Positions 17,967 through 24,982 of a DNA stretch of 32,714 bases are shown piece after piece. Numbering within the stretch: the stretch's first letter is position 1; every line of letters starts with the position of its first letter. A program made the translations under genes and the position numbers. The stretch covers positions 1 through 32,714 of the forward strand of contig NZ_JAUNVV010000034.1 of NCBI RefSeq assembly GCF_030540645.1. Reading direction: 5' to 3'. This DNA comes from Arthrobacter sp. (GTDB lineage Bacteria; Actinomycetota; Actinomycetes; Actinomycetales; Micrococcaceae). The notes beneath the pieces are model-generated. The model was not told where the DNA came from, searched no databases, and was given only the letters and a program-made list of their open reading frames with translations.

Positions 17967-18278
17967 TCAGTCCTTGTGCTGGGTGCTTTCCTCATCATCG
18001 TCGTCATCATCACTGTCATCGTGAGTGTCGTCATCGTCGTCATCATCGCTGTCATCATCGTCGAAGTCACCGTCGTCTTCTCCGTAGATGACCAATGGCG
18101 TAACCTCGTCAAACGCGTCAAAGAGTGCCTCTTCGTAGGCTTCAAAGGCATCGATGATGCCCAGGAACGTGGCCTCGACAATGGGGTCTTCTTCACCCCG
18201 GCGCGCGGAAGCCGCCACCAGGTGTTCTTCCAATGCCGAGGTCAGTGCACTCAGGGCTTCACGGGGATCAATGCTCAT
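17967..18278 (-). CDS. Small protein with a polyaspartate C-terminal tail, function unknown
   Basis: I do not recognise this 103-residue protein beyond its composition. The first 65 residues are predicted helical (PREALSALTSALEEHL, then EATFLGIIDAFEAYEEALFDAF). From residue 67 to the end, about 26 of 37 residues are Asp or Glu, mostly in runs of Asp. Such tails can bind metal ions or basic proteins, or mimic DNA. ATG at 18278 is chosen because TAGCGT lies exactly 7 nt upstream; ATG at 18284 is also in frame and the frame is open to 18452. It is convergent with the reductase gene and divergent from the DUF5703 gene. It has codon-like constraint in the helical part, so it is probably a real gene. 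Confidence 0.72.
   Translation of the reverse strand: MSIDPREALSALTSALEEHLVAASARRGEEDPIVEATFLGIIDAFEAYEEALFDAFDEVTPLVIYGEDDGDFDDDDSDDDDDDDTHDDSDDDDDDEESTQHKD
17992..18063. repeat. TCATCG/GTC-rich trinucleotide tract inside the acidic-tail gene
   Basis: A simple-sequence stretch built from tca, tcg and gtc units encodes the Asp-rich tail on the minus strand. Because the units are trinucleotides, slippage would change tail length without shifting the frame. It contains no CRISPR-like spacers. Confidence 0.7.
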
Positions 18279-18285
18279 GCGCATG

Positions 18286-18291
18286 ACGCTA
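18286..18291 (-). promoter_or_regulatory. Candidate -10 of the acidic-tail gene (leaderless layout)
   Basis: TAGCGT on the minus strand, then CATGCGC (7 nt), then ATG at 18278. This decides between the two closely spaced ATG codons. Confidence 0.4.
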
Positions 18292-18409
18292 CCAGTGTGC
18301 CAGCCAACTTGAAAGTCCTCTTTTCCATGGAAGCTGCCGCCCTGTTGCGGAAGGGGGTAGCGTTGGAAGAAGACGCATGGTTCACTGGCCGTGGACGAAA
18401 GGAACTTCC

Positions 18410-18649
18410 ATGAGGGAAACGCTGAAACCGGTATTGACTGGCAGTGGGGCACCGCTGCGCCAATACGAATACCTGGTGATTACAGTCTCTCCCGGTGAGC
18501 ATGTTCCCACCGCCTACCAACGACTGCGTGAACACGCTGAATATGGCAAGTGGGAGCTTGCCCGCAGCACTCTCTATATGGGCGGGCAGCGAAGGTATCT
18601 CATGCGCCGCAAGGTGCTGCGCGTTGAGCGGACCCTCAACGTCTACTAG
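18410..18649 (+). CDS. DUF5703-family protein
   Basis: A 79-residue basic protein of a small actinobacterial family, recognised from QYEYLVITVSPGEHVPTAY and the C-terminal WELARSTLYMGGQRRYLMRRK followed by the ending RVERTLNVY. No function is established. There is no signal peptide or membrane segment, so it is cytoplasmic. ATG at 18410 has AAAGGA 7 nt upstream; the frame is open to 18377. It is often found near M20 peptidase and mshC genes in actinobacteria (from memory), as here, which supports a real, conserved gene. It converges on the acyl-CoA dehydrogenase gene with a 15-bp gap and no clear hairpin. Confidence 0.88.
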   Translation: MRETLKPVLTGSGAPLRQYEYLVITVSPGEHVPTAYQRLREHAEYGKWELARSTLYMGGQRRYLMRRKVLRVERTLNVY

Positions 18650-18664
18650 CGTGCCCTCCCCGCC

Positions 18665-19843
18665 CTATTTCTCGATGGGTCCCAACCAGGCGCTGGCAAT
18701 AGTGGAGTGGGCAGACTCGTCGTCCGAGGGGTGGAAGATCCCGGCGAGCACGTCCCTATACAGGCGCCCCAGTTCATTGCCGGCAAAGTAGGTCCCGCCA
18801 CCACTGACGCGGATGATCAAATCAACGACAGTTCGCGCTGTTTCGGTGGCCCTGATCTTCAGCCCCACCATCTGTGGGAACCACTGAGTCCCGTGGTCGA
18901 CAAGGTTGTCCACATCCCGGGCCACCGAAGCAAGTTGCGGGTACAGCCCGTCCATGGCCAGCGCCGCGTCGGCAATACGCCAGCGGATATCTGGATCCTG
19001 GGCATACGACTTTCCGTCGTACTTTTTCGATATGCGCTTTTTCACGGTGGACACGCCGATATGCAGCGCCCGCTCCCCCAAGCCCGTGTACACGGCAGCC
19101 AGCAGCGTCTCGAAGCAGGCGAAGATGGAGAAGATCAACGGGTCGGCGTTGGGTCCCACCGGCAACTTGCGGAAGACGCGTTCGGCCGGTGCCACCACGC
19201 CGTCGAGCACGGTGGTGTTGGACTGGCTGGCCCGCATGCCCAAAGTGTTCCAGTCGTCCTTGATGGTGAATCCGGGGGCCTCGCGGGCGATGAAGGCGTG
19301 CACCAGCACCGGCTCCTGCCCCGTGGAATCCTTGCCAAAGATGCCAAGGCGCGTCCATGCGGGAGACAACGACGTGAAGATTTTCGTCCCGGTAAACGAG
19401 TAGCTGCCATCCCCCAGCGGCTGCGCCACCGTATTGGAGTCAAACAGTACGGAGTCATTGCCGGCCTCGGAGTTTCCAAAGGCAAACACCTCCCCGGCCA
19501 CGGCCTCCTGCAGCACATAGTGCAAGGAGTCGTCCCCCCGCTTTGCCAGGAGATGCGCGACGCCGGTCCACACCAGGTGCATGTTGATCGCCAGTGCGGT
19601 GGCCGGGGCGGCTGTTGCCAACCTGCGTTGAGCGGCAGCCGCCTGTTCCAGACCAAAGCCGAGTCCGCCGTCGTCCTTGGCAGCGAACATGCGCAGATAG
19701 CCTTGCGCCTTCAGTTCAGCCAGGTCTTCGAAAAAGAACTCGTTACGCTCGTCGTAGCCCTTGGCTCGGCCCCTGAACCGCTCAAGGAGGTCCGCGGGTA
19801 GAAGGTCGGTCAATGCAGTGGTTTGTGTCTCCGTGGTGCTCAT
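18665..19843 (-). CDS. Acyl-CoA dehydrogenase-family flavoprotein (possibly monooxygenase-like subgroup)
   Basis: The 392-residue protein has the three-part acyl-CoA dehydrogenase fold: N-terminal helices with AKDDGGLGFGLEQAAAAQRRL, a middle beta domain with FGNSEAGNDS and FTGTKIFTSLSP, and a C-terminal helical domain with RVSGGGTYFAGNELGRLYRDVLAG. The C-terminal FHPSDDESAHSTI pattern is more like the HpaH/DszC-type branch (Acyl-CoA_dh_2) than classical dehydrogenases with a YEG catalytic glutamate, so it may oxidise acyl-CoA or act with reduced flavin and oxygen. It starts 11 nt after the M20 peptidase stop with GAGGA upstream, and the two are probably one operon. The substrate is unknown. 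Confidence 0.85.
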   Translation of the reverse strand: MSTTETQTTALTDLLPADLLERFRGRAKGYDERNEFFFEDLAELKAQGYLRMFAAKDDGGLGFGLEQAAAAQRRLATAAPATALAINMHLVWTGVAHLLAKRGDDSLHYVLQEAVAGEVFAFGNSEAGNDSVLFDSNTVAQPLGDGSYSFTGTKIFTSLSPAWTRLGIFGKDSTGQEPVLVHAFIAREAPGFTIKDDWNTLGMRASQSNTTVLDGVVAPAERVFRKLPVGPNADPLIFSIFACFETLLAAVYTGLGERALHIGVSTVKKRISKKYDGKSYAQDPDIRWRIADAALAMDGLYPQLASVARDVDNLVDHGTQWFPQMVGLKIRATETARTVVDLIIRVSGGGTYFAGNELGRLYRDVLAGIFHPSDDESAHSTIASAWLGPIEK

Positions 19844-19854
19844 GGTGTGAATCC

Positions 19855-21159
19855 TCAGTAGGTGCTCAGCAGGCGGTCCAGAACGCGGGCGCCAAATTTT
19901 AGCGAGTCGACGGGGACGCGTTCGTCGACGCCATGGAACATGCCGGTGAAGTCCAACTCGGGGGGCAACTGCAATGGGGCAAAGCCGTAACCGGTGATGC
20001 CCAGCCGGCTCAGGGATTTGTTGTCTGTTCCCCCGGAAAGTGTGTAGGGCAGCACGGTGGAGCCCGGATCCTCGGCGTGCAGGGAATCGATCATGGCGTC
20101 GACGAGGTTGCCTGCGAACGGCGTCTCCAGCGACACGTCATTGTGGATGGTGGAAATATCCACACCCTCACCGGCCAGTTCTCGGACCACTTCAAGGACA
20201 TGTTCGTGCTGTCCCGGCAATGTGCGTACATCGATCATCGCCTCCGCCATGCCCGGAATCACATTGGCTTTGTAGCCGCCGTTCAGAAACGTCGGGTTTG
20301 ACGTGTTTTGCAGCGTTGCACCCACGAAGCGCGATACCGTGCCGAGCTGGTCCAGCAGGACATCTGGATTGGACTCGTCGAATTCAATGCCTGTCAGCTC
20401 GGAAACCCCTTCCAGGAACGCTCGCGTGGTGTCGGTGTATTCAATGGGCCACCGATGGTCGCCGATCCGGGTCACGGCACGGGCCAGGCGGGTCACTGCG
20501 TTGTCGGTGTTGATGTGCGAGCCATGGCCAGCCCGGCCATGGGCCGTGAGGCGCAGCCAGGCCAGGCCCTTCTCAGCCGTTTGCAGCAGATACGCGCGTT
20601 TGCCGTTGATCTCCGTGGAGAAGCCGCCCACTTCGGAGATGGCTTCAGTGGCACCTTCAAAGAGGTCGGGCCTGTTGTCCACGGACCAACGGGCGCCGTA
20701 GGTGCCGCCGGCTTCCTCATCGGCGAAGAAGGCAAACACAATGTCACGTTTGGGTTTGCGCTTTTCCCGTCCCATGGAGCGCATGACGGACAGGATCATG
20801 GCATCCATGTCCTTCATGTCCACCGCTCCCCTGCCCCATATCAGGCCGTCGCGGACTTCTCCGCCGAAGGGGTCCATGCTCCAGTCCGCCGCTTGGGCGG
20901 GGACAACATCCAAGTGTCCGTGGACCACAAGTGCCGGCAGGGAGGAGTCGCTTCCCTCAAGGCGGGTGACCACGTTGGCCCGTCCCGGTGAGGACTCATA
21001 GAGTTCAGCGGACAGCCCGGCATCGGAAATCAGTGCAGCAGTGTGCTCGGCAATGGCACGTTCCCCGGGTCCTTCGTTGTCAGCAAAGTTGCTGGTGTCG
21101 AACCGGATGAGATCGGCGCAGATGCCCGCAACTTCATCCTCGGGCCTGATGGTGTTCAC
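19855..21159 (-). CDS. M20/M25/M40-family metallopeptidase (Rv2141c-like)
   Basis: The 434-residue di-zinc hydrolase shows all family landmarks: HGHLDVVP (His82, Asp84), GRGAVDMKD (bridging Asp114), DEEAGG (catalytic Glu148, zinc Glu149), a lid domain with AHGRAGHGS, and a late zinc His in MFHGVDERV. Related enzymes include succinyl-diaminopimelate desuccinylase and dipeptidases. The M. tuberculosis counterpart Rv2141c (dapE2) occupies the same neighbourhood, but the substrate is not settled. GTG at 21159 has AGGAGA 7 nt upstream and is clearly the start; the longer open frame to 21348 overlaps the promoter region of tRNA-Leu. It is followed by the acyl-CoA dehydrogenase gene. Confidence 0.93.
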   Translation of the reverse strand: MNTIRPEDEVAGICADLIRFDTSNFADNEGPGERAIAEHTAALISDAGLSAELYESSPGRANVVTRLEGSDSSLPALVVHGHLDVVPAQAADWSMDPFGGEVRDGLIWGRGAVDMKDMDAMILSVMRSMGREKRKPKRDIVFAFFADEEAGGTYGARWSVDNRPDLFEGATEAISEVGGFSTEINGKRAYLLQTAEKGLAWLRLTAHGRAGHGSHINTDNAVTRLARAVTRIGDHRWPIEYTDTTRAFLEGVSELTGIEFDESNPDVLLDQLGTVSRFVGATLQNTSNPTFLNGGYKANVIPGMAEAMIDVRTLPGQHEHVLEVVRELAGEGVDISTIHNDVSLETPFAGNLVDAMIDSLHAEDPGSTVLPYTLSGGTDNKSLSRLGITGYGFAPLQLPPELDFTGMFHGVDERVPVDSLKFGARVLDRLLSTY

Positions 21160-21350
21160 GGGCAATCTCCTTAGTGCTTGGCAGTGCCTCCACCCTACCG
21201 TTTCCGTTGATTCCGGCAGTTGGCGGGTAGGCTGCACGGGCAGGGGGTACTCGATTGTTCTTTCATCCGAAAGTCGTGCTATTGTTTTCATCGCTGCTGC
21301 GGGAGACAACGATTCAACCGAATGGAAGAACCAGTGTCCTGCGATCACCT

Positions 21351-21433
21351 GCGCGGGTGGCGGAATGGCAGACGCGCTAGCTTGAGGTGCTAGTCCTGGA
21401 AACGGGGTGGGGGTTCAAGTCCCCCTCCGCGCA
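21351..21433 (+). tRNA. tRNA-Leu, anticodon GAG
   Basis: An 83-nt class II tRNA. The 7-bp acceptor stem pairs GCGCGGG with TCCGCGC (one G-T pair) and has discriminator A. The anticodon stem CTAGC/GCTAG encloses the loop TTGAGGT, giving anticodon GAG for CUC/CUU leucine codons. A long variable arm follows (TCCTGGAAACGGGG region), then a T-arm with GGTTCAAGTCC. CCA is not encoded. It diverges from the M20 peptidase gene and is followed at once by a strong terminator. Confidence 0.96.
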
Positions 21434-21439
21434 CTGACA

Positions 21440-21477
21440 GACTCCCTGGGAACCACGGTTCCCAGGGAGTCTTTTTG
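21440..21477 (+). terminator. Rho-independent terminator of tRNA-Leu
   Basis: A perfect 15-bp stem pairs 21440-21454 with 21457-21471 around a minimal loop and is followed by five T residues and a T-rich tail. It starts 7 nt after the tRNA. This is the best classical terminator in the window. Confidence 0.93.
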
Positions 21478-21562
21478 TTTGCCGGAGAATGTCAGTGGGC
21501 CGCGCTAACCTCGAAGCAAGCAACACAGGAACGCAGCAACGAAGAGCCAAGGAGCCAGCACC

Positions 21563-22342
21563 ATGGAGACGGTCAGCCAAGCTGGCAAGAAAGCTGAGAA
21601 GACGCTCAAGCTCATCACTAAACTGTTGGCGAAGGCGGAGAGCACACCCTTCCCCGCTGAGGCCCAAACCTTTCAAGAACATGCCGAGCGTCTCATGGTG
21701 CGTTATGGCATTGAGCAGGCAAGCATCGACGCCGCGGCCGGGAAAGCAGGTAAGCCCCAGGAGCCCATGGTGGAGCAGCGCTTTGAACTCAGCGGCCAGT
21801 ATCGCGTGGGTTTGGCTCGAGGCTTCACGTTGATTGCCATGGCCTTCAACACGGTGCGGGTACTGCAGGCCAACACGAGTGCTGCGAAGATCATGTACTT
21901 GATCGGGGCTGAGTCCGACGTCGCCCAGATCCTTCGTCTTTTCGCCTCCCTTAAACTGCAGCTGGAAACCGCCCTGCAGGCCTGGTGGCTCGACTACCGG
22001 TACAAGCCATATCTGACCCCGCATGAGAAGACCCTTGAACGACGCCAGTTCCAGCTCGCCTTCCTGGCCACCGTCGCGCATCGCATCGAGGCCGTGCACA
22101 GTTCCGAAGCGGCTGCTGCCGAGCCGGGCACCAGCATTGTTCTTGCCGGGCGGCGGGAACGGGCGGACGAGCACGTGCAGGCGTTGTATCCGGCGCTCCG
22201 TTCCGCCCGCAGGCAGCCAATGTCCTACGGTTCCTCCTCTGCCCATGCAGCTGGCAGCCACGCCGGGACGATGGCGTCTGTCAACGGTGCTGTAGACGCG
22301 GCCCGCCATGCCGCCTTGGTGGGTGATCCTCGGATACCCTGA
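21563..22342 (+). CDS. DUF2786 domain-containing protein
   Basis: The 259-residue protein starts with a DUF2786 domain (about residues 14-52): LKLITKLLAKAESTPFPAEA, then a helical segment ending in ERLMVRYGIE. The middle (about 70-200) is helical with a conserved-looking DYRYKPYLTPHEKTLERRQF segment. The tail is Ala/Gly/His-rich with low complexity. No enzyme motif, signal peptide or membrane segment is visible. DUF2786 proteins are common in phages and mobile elements as well as chromosomes, and the function is unknown. ATG at 21563 has AAGGAG upstream at a slightly long spacing. It lies just after tRNA-Leu, but no att-like duplication of the tRNA end was seen. Confidence 0.87.
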   Translation: METVSQAGKKAEKTLKLITKLLAKAESTPFPAEAQTFQEHAERLMVRYGIEQASIDAAAGKAGKPQEPMVEQRFELSGQYRVGLARGFTLIAMAFNTVRVLQANTSAAKIMYLIGAESDVAQILRLFASLKLQLETALQAWWLDYRYKPYLTPHEKTLERRQFQLAFLATVAHRIEAVHSSEAAAAEPGTSIVLAGRRERADEHVQALYPALRSARRQPMSYGSSSAHAAGSHAGTMASVNGAVDAARHAALVGDPRIP

Positions 22343-22378
22343 GAGTTACATTTCCCGGCACTAAAGGTTCCTAGAGAC

Positions 22379-24076
22379 ATGCATGAAGCGCGCTACGTCA
22401 GATATATTGCCGTCCTGGCAGGCTTGGCGGCAGTGTCACTGGCACTCACACCGTCACTGGTGCCGCGGCCTGCGCTTTTCCAAGGTTTTCTTGCAGGCCT
22501 CAGTTTTGGGCTCGCATACCTGCTGGCTGCCTGGCTGTGCCGGCTCGTGTTCAAAGTCTTGGCGCGACGCCGGACAACGCGCCGTCCGCGTGTTGCCACC
22601 CTTGCTTCCGTACTCGTTTTCCCTCGGTGGGGCTGGTGGGTGAGCGCGGCCGCAATTGCTGTGTATGCGTTCCTATTGGGGGCTCTTTCGCTGCGCTGGC
22701 AAAACGACGTACGGGCCAAGGTGGAGATGGCTCCCGTGGACGGCGCGGATCTGACAATATTCTTCGCCACTGCGCTTATCACGGTGGGAGTCGTTTTTGG
22801 CGTCCACTGGTGTCTGAAGAGAGTTGCGGCGTGGGGCCGGGGCTGGACTCGGCGAGTCACCCGTGTATCCGCACTCGTCACTGCGGGCGGATTTCTGACG
22901 GGCGCTGTGGCTGGGGCAGTGGCGCTGGTACTGCTTGTCAATGTGGCCTTGATCGGCACCGACAGTGTGTATGCGTCACGCAACGAGAGCACTCCACAAG
23001 GAATTGTTGAGCCAGCATCCACGTTCCGTTCCGCAGGGTCTAGTTCCGCCGTGGATTGGGACAAACTCGGCATGCAGGGTCGGGCCTTTGTGGGTGGCGG
23101 TCCCACCGCTCAGCAGATCTCGGCTGTGACGCAGCGCCCTGCCAAGGAACCGGTGCGGGTGTATATCGGTGAGGTCCAGGCCGGATCCATGAAGGCGCGG
23201 GCGGCGCTGGCCGTGGCTGAACTCAAGCGAACCGGCGGTTTTGAACGAGGCACGTTGCTGATCGCCACACCCACAGGGTCGGGGTGGCTGGAACGCCAAG
23301 CGGTGGAGTCCCTTGAATACCTGCACGGCGGCGACACCGCCATTGTGTCAATGCAGTACTCCTACCAGCCAAGCTGGGTGTCATTCCTGTTCCACCAGGA
23401 GCTTCCGCGTGATTCTTCGCAGGCCCTCTACGATGCGGTCAGGAAAGAATGGCTGGCCATGCCGAGCAAGAAGCGGCCGGCGCTGCTGGTGTATGGGCTG
23501 AGCCTGGGCGCGTCCGGTATGCAGTCAGTCTTTGCCGACACTGCGGAAATGATCAGTAGCGTGGATGGGGCCGTCTTTTCCGGCCCGCCCAACAACTCGA
23601 TGCCCTGGGGCACTCTGCTGCAACACCGCGATGCGGGATCAACGCCGTGGCAGCCGGTGTATGACGCGGGGCGCCACATCCGCTGGCTTTCCAAAGATGG
23701 TGACTTCGACGCCCTGACAGGTCCGTGGGTCCCTGCACGGATTGCCTACCTGCAACATGGCACTGATGCAGTGACGTGGTTGACGCCGCGGCTGATCTGG
23801 CAAAAGCCCGACTGGCTCACCGGAAGTGCCGCCGCCGGTGGGAGGGCGCCGGACGTCAGTGACTCCATGGTGTGGATTCCACTGGTCACCTACCTGCAGG
23901 TGGCCTTTGACATGTTCCTGGGGGAAGCCGTTCCGGCCCGCCACGGCCACAACTTTGGTGATGTGGCCGTGGCGGCATGGAACGGTGTGTCTCCCAGCGG
24001 CTTGGAGCCGGCCACGGTGGGCAAGATCCAGGCACTCATGGCTGCGATTCCCTACGAGAACTCAATCGATAACTGA
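22379..24076 (+). CDS. Membrane-anchored alpha/beta-hydrolase (Abhydrolase_9 family)
   Basis: The 565-residue protein has an N-terminal membrane part with about five hydrophobic segments (roughly residues 7-24, 31-52, 80-102, 122-142 and 162-190) followed by an alpha/beta-hydrolase domain. The proposed nucleophile lies in VYGLSLGASG (GxSxG). Conserved surroundings include VAELKRTGGFERG, QYSYQPSWVSFL, GPPNNS, and a late histidine in ARHGHNFGD that may complete the triad. The layout matches the Abhydrolase_9_N plus Abhydrolase_9 families, found widely in actinobacteria with no settled substrate. The start is ATG 22379, with AAAGG nearby. Its last 15 bases overlap the 3' end of the MaoC gene on the other strand. 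Confidence 0.9.
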   Translation: MHEARYVRYIAVLAGLAAVSLALTPSLVPRPALFQGFLAGLSFGLAYLLAAWLCRLVFKVLARRRTTRRPRVATLASVLVFPRWGWWVSAAAIAVYAFLLGALSLRWQNDVRAKVEMAPVDGADLTIFFATALITVGVVFGVHWCLKRVAAWGRGWTRRVTRVSALVTAGGFLTGAVAGAVALVLLVNVALIGTDSVYASRNESTPQGIVEPASTFRSAGSSSAVDWDKLGMQGRAFVGGGPTAQQISAVTQRPAKEPVRVYIGEVQAGSMKARAALAVAELKRTGGFERGTLLIATPTGSGWLERQAVESLEYLHGGDTAIVSMQYSYQPSWVSFLFHQELPRDSSQALYDAVRKEWLAMPSKKRPALLVYGLSLGASGMQSVFADTAEMISSVDGAVFSGPPNNSMPWGTLLQHRDAGSTPWQPVYDAGRHIRWLSKDGDFDALTGPWVPARIAYLQHGTDAVTWLTPRLIWQKPDWLTGSAAAGGRAPDVSDSMVWIPLVTYLQVAFDMFLGEAVPARHGHNFGDVAVAAWNGVSPSGLEPATVGKIQALMAAIPYENSIDN

Positions 24077-24982
24077 GCGCCCTGCCGAAACCGAGCCATT
24101 GAAGTATTTTCTGGCCGTGCGCGCATCCCACGCGGTGAACACCGACCTCAACCAAGCGCCGTCGTCCGTCCGGTGGTCAACGACCTCCAGCGAGACAGTG
24201 GCAGGTAGGAACATCGGGGAATCAAAGGCGATGTCCCAGCAGAAGGTGTCGGGCTTGGATTGCGGAACAGTGGCCAACACCCGGGCCGCGGCGTACATGC
24301 CATGGGCAATGGAACGCCGCAAACCCAATGCCTTCGCGCTCAACACGCTCAAGTGGATGGGGTTGAAGTCCCCCGAGACGGCAGCATAGGCACGTCCGGT
24401 GTCCACACCCAGACGCCACTGCGCGGTAGGTGCGGGCGGGATGAAGTCCACGCGAGCAGCCGCCGTCGTTGGTTTGTCCAGCCCTGGCAGGAACACACCC
24501 TTGGCCAGATAGGTGGACACGCCGCGCCAGAGCAGTTCGGTGCCGTCGGCATTGTGGATTTCCGCCACGATCTGCACTTGGGTGCCGCTGCGATGCCCTG
24601 TCAGGTCGCGTGCCCAGGCGCGCACCGACAGTTCGTCGCTGAACAGCACCGGCGCCAAGTGTTCCACCTCGTTGCGCAAGTGGATCATGCCCAGCAGCGG
24701 CAGCGGAAAGTCCTCCTGAACCATGACACTCATGGCCACCGGGAACACCAACGCATGCAAGTAACCGGAGGGCAGCACGTCGCGGGCAGGTTCTCCCATC
24801 AGGTGGGCAAACTCCGTCACCTTGGCCAGATCAGCACTAACCCCCCGCACCTCAATGGCCCGTGCAGGCAATGCCAGAACAGGTTCTGCACGCACCAGCC
24901 GGCTCTTGGCCGCCGTGGCCGCGGCATTGACGTACAGTTTCGACAGTGACGGCATCTCCGTCAACAACGTCTCGGCTGTCAT
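24062..24982 (-). CDS. MaoC-like enoyl-CoA/acyl-ACP hydratase (double hot-dog)
   Basis: The 306-residue protein joins a degenerate N-terminal hot-dog (about 1-150) to a C-terminal MaoC hot-dog. The hydratase motif YAAVSGDFNPIHLS with the catalytic Asp and His is followed by GLRRSIAHGMYAA. This resembles M. tuberculosis HtdX (Rv0241c), which hydrates trans-2-enoyl thioesters to 3R-hydroxyacyl thioesters. The ATG at 24982 overlaps the stop of the upstream reductase gene (ATGA), so translation is coupled, and the longer frame up to 25006 is discarded. In M. tuberculosis the same pair, htdX and fabG4, is adjacent. The 3' end overlaps the hydrolase gene tail-to-tail by 15 bp. Confidence 0.92.
   Translation of the reverse strand: MTAETLLTEMPSLSKLYVNAAATAAKSRLVRAEPVLALPARAIEVRGVSADLAKVTEFAHLMGEPARDVLPSGYLHALVFPVAMSVMVQEDFPLPLLGMIHLRNEVEHLAPVLFSDELSVRAWARDLTGHRSGTQVQIVAEIHNADGTELLWRGVSTYLAKGVFLPGLDKPTTAAARVDFIPPAPTAQWRLGVDTGRAYAAVSGDFNPIHLSVLSAKALGLRRSIAHGMYAAARVLATVPQSKPDTFCWDIAFDSPMFLPATVSLEVVDHRTDDGAWLRSVFTAWDARTARKYFNGSVSAGRSVID

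Noticed and set aside
17992-18063. CRISPR-like repetition
   Set aside because: Simple trinucleotide repeat coding for Asp; there are no unique spacers of regular length.
21377-22309. Minus-strand 310-codon open frame over tRNA-Leu and the DUF2786 gene
   Set aside because: It runs through the tRNA and its terminator; the plus-strand gene has a Shine-Dalgarno sequence and a family match.
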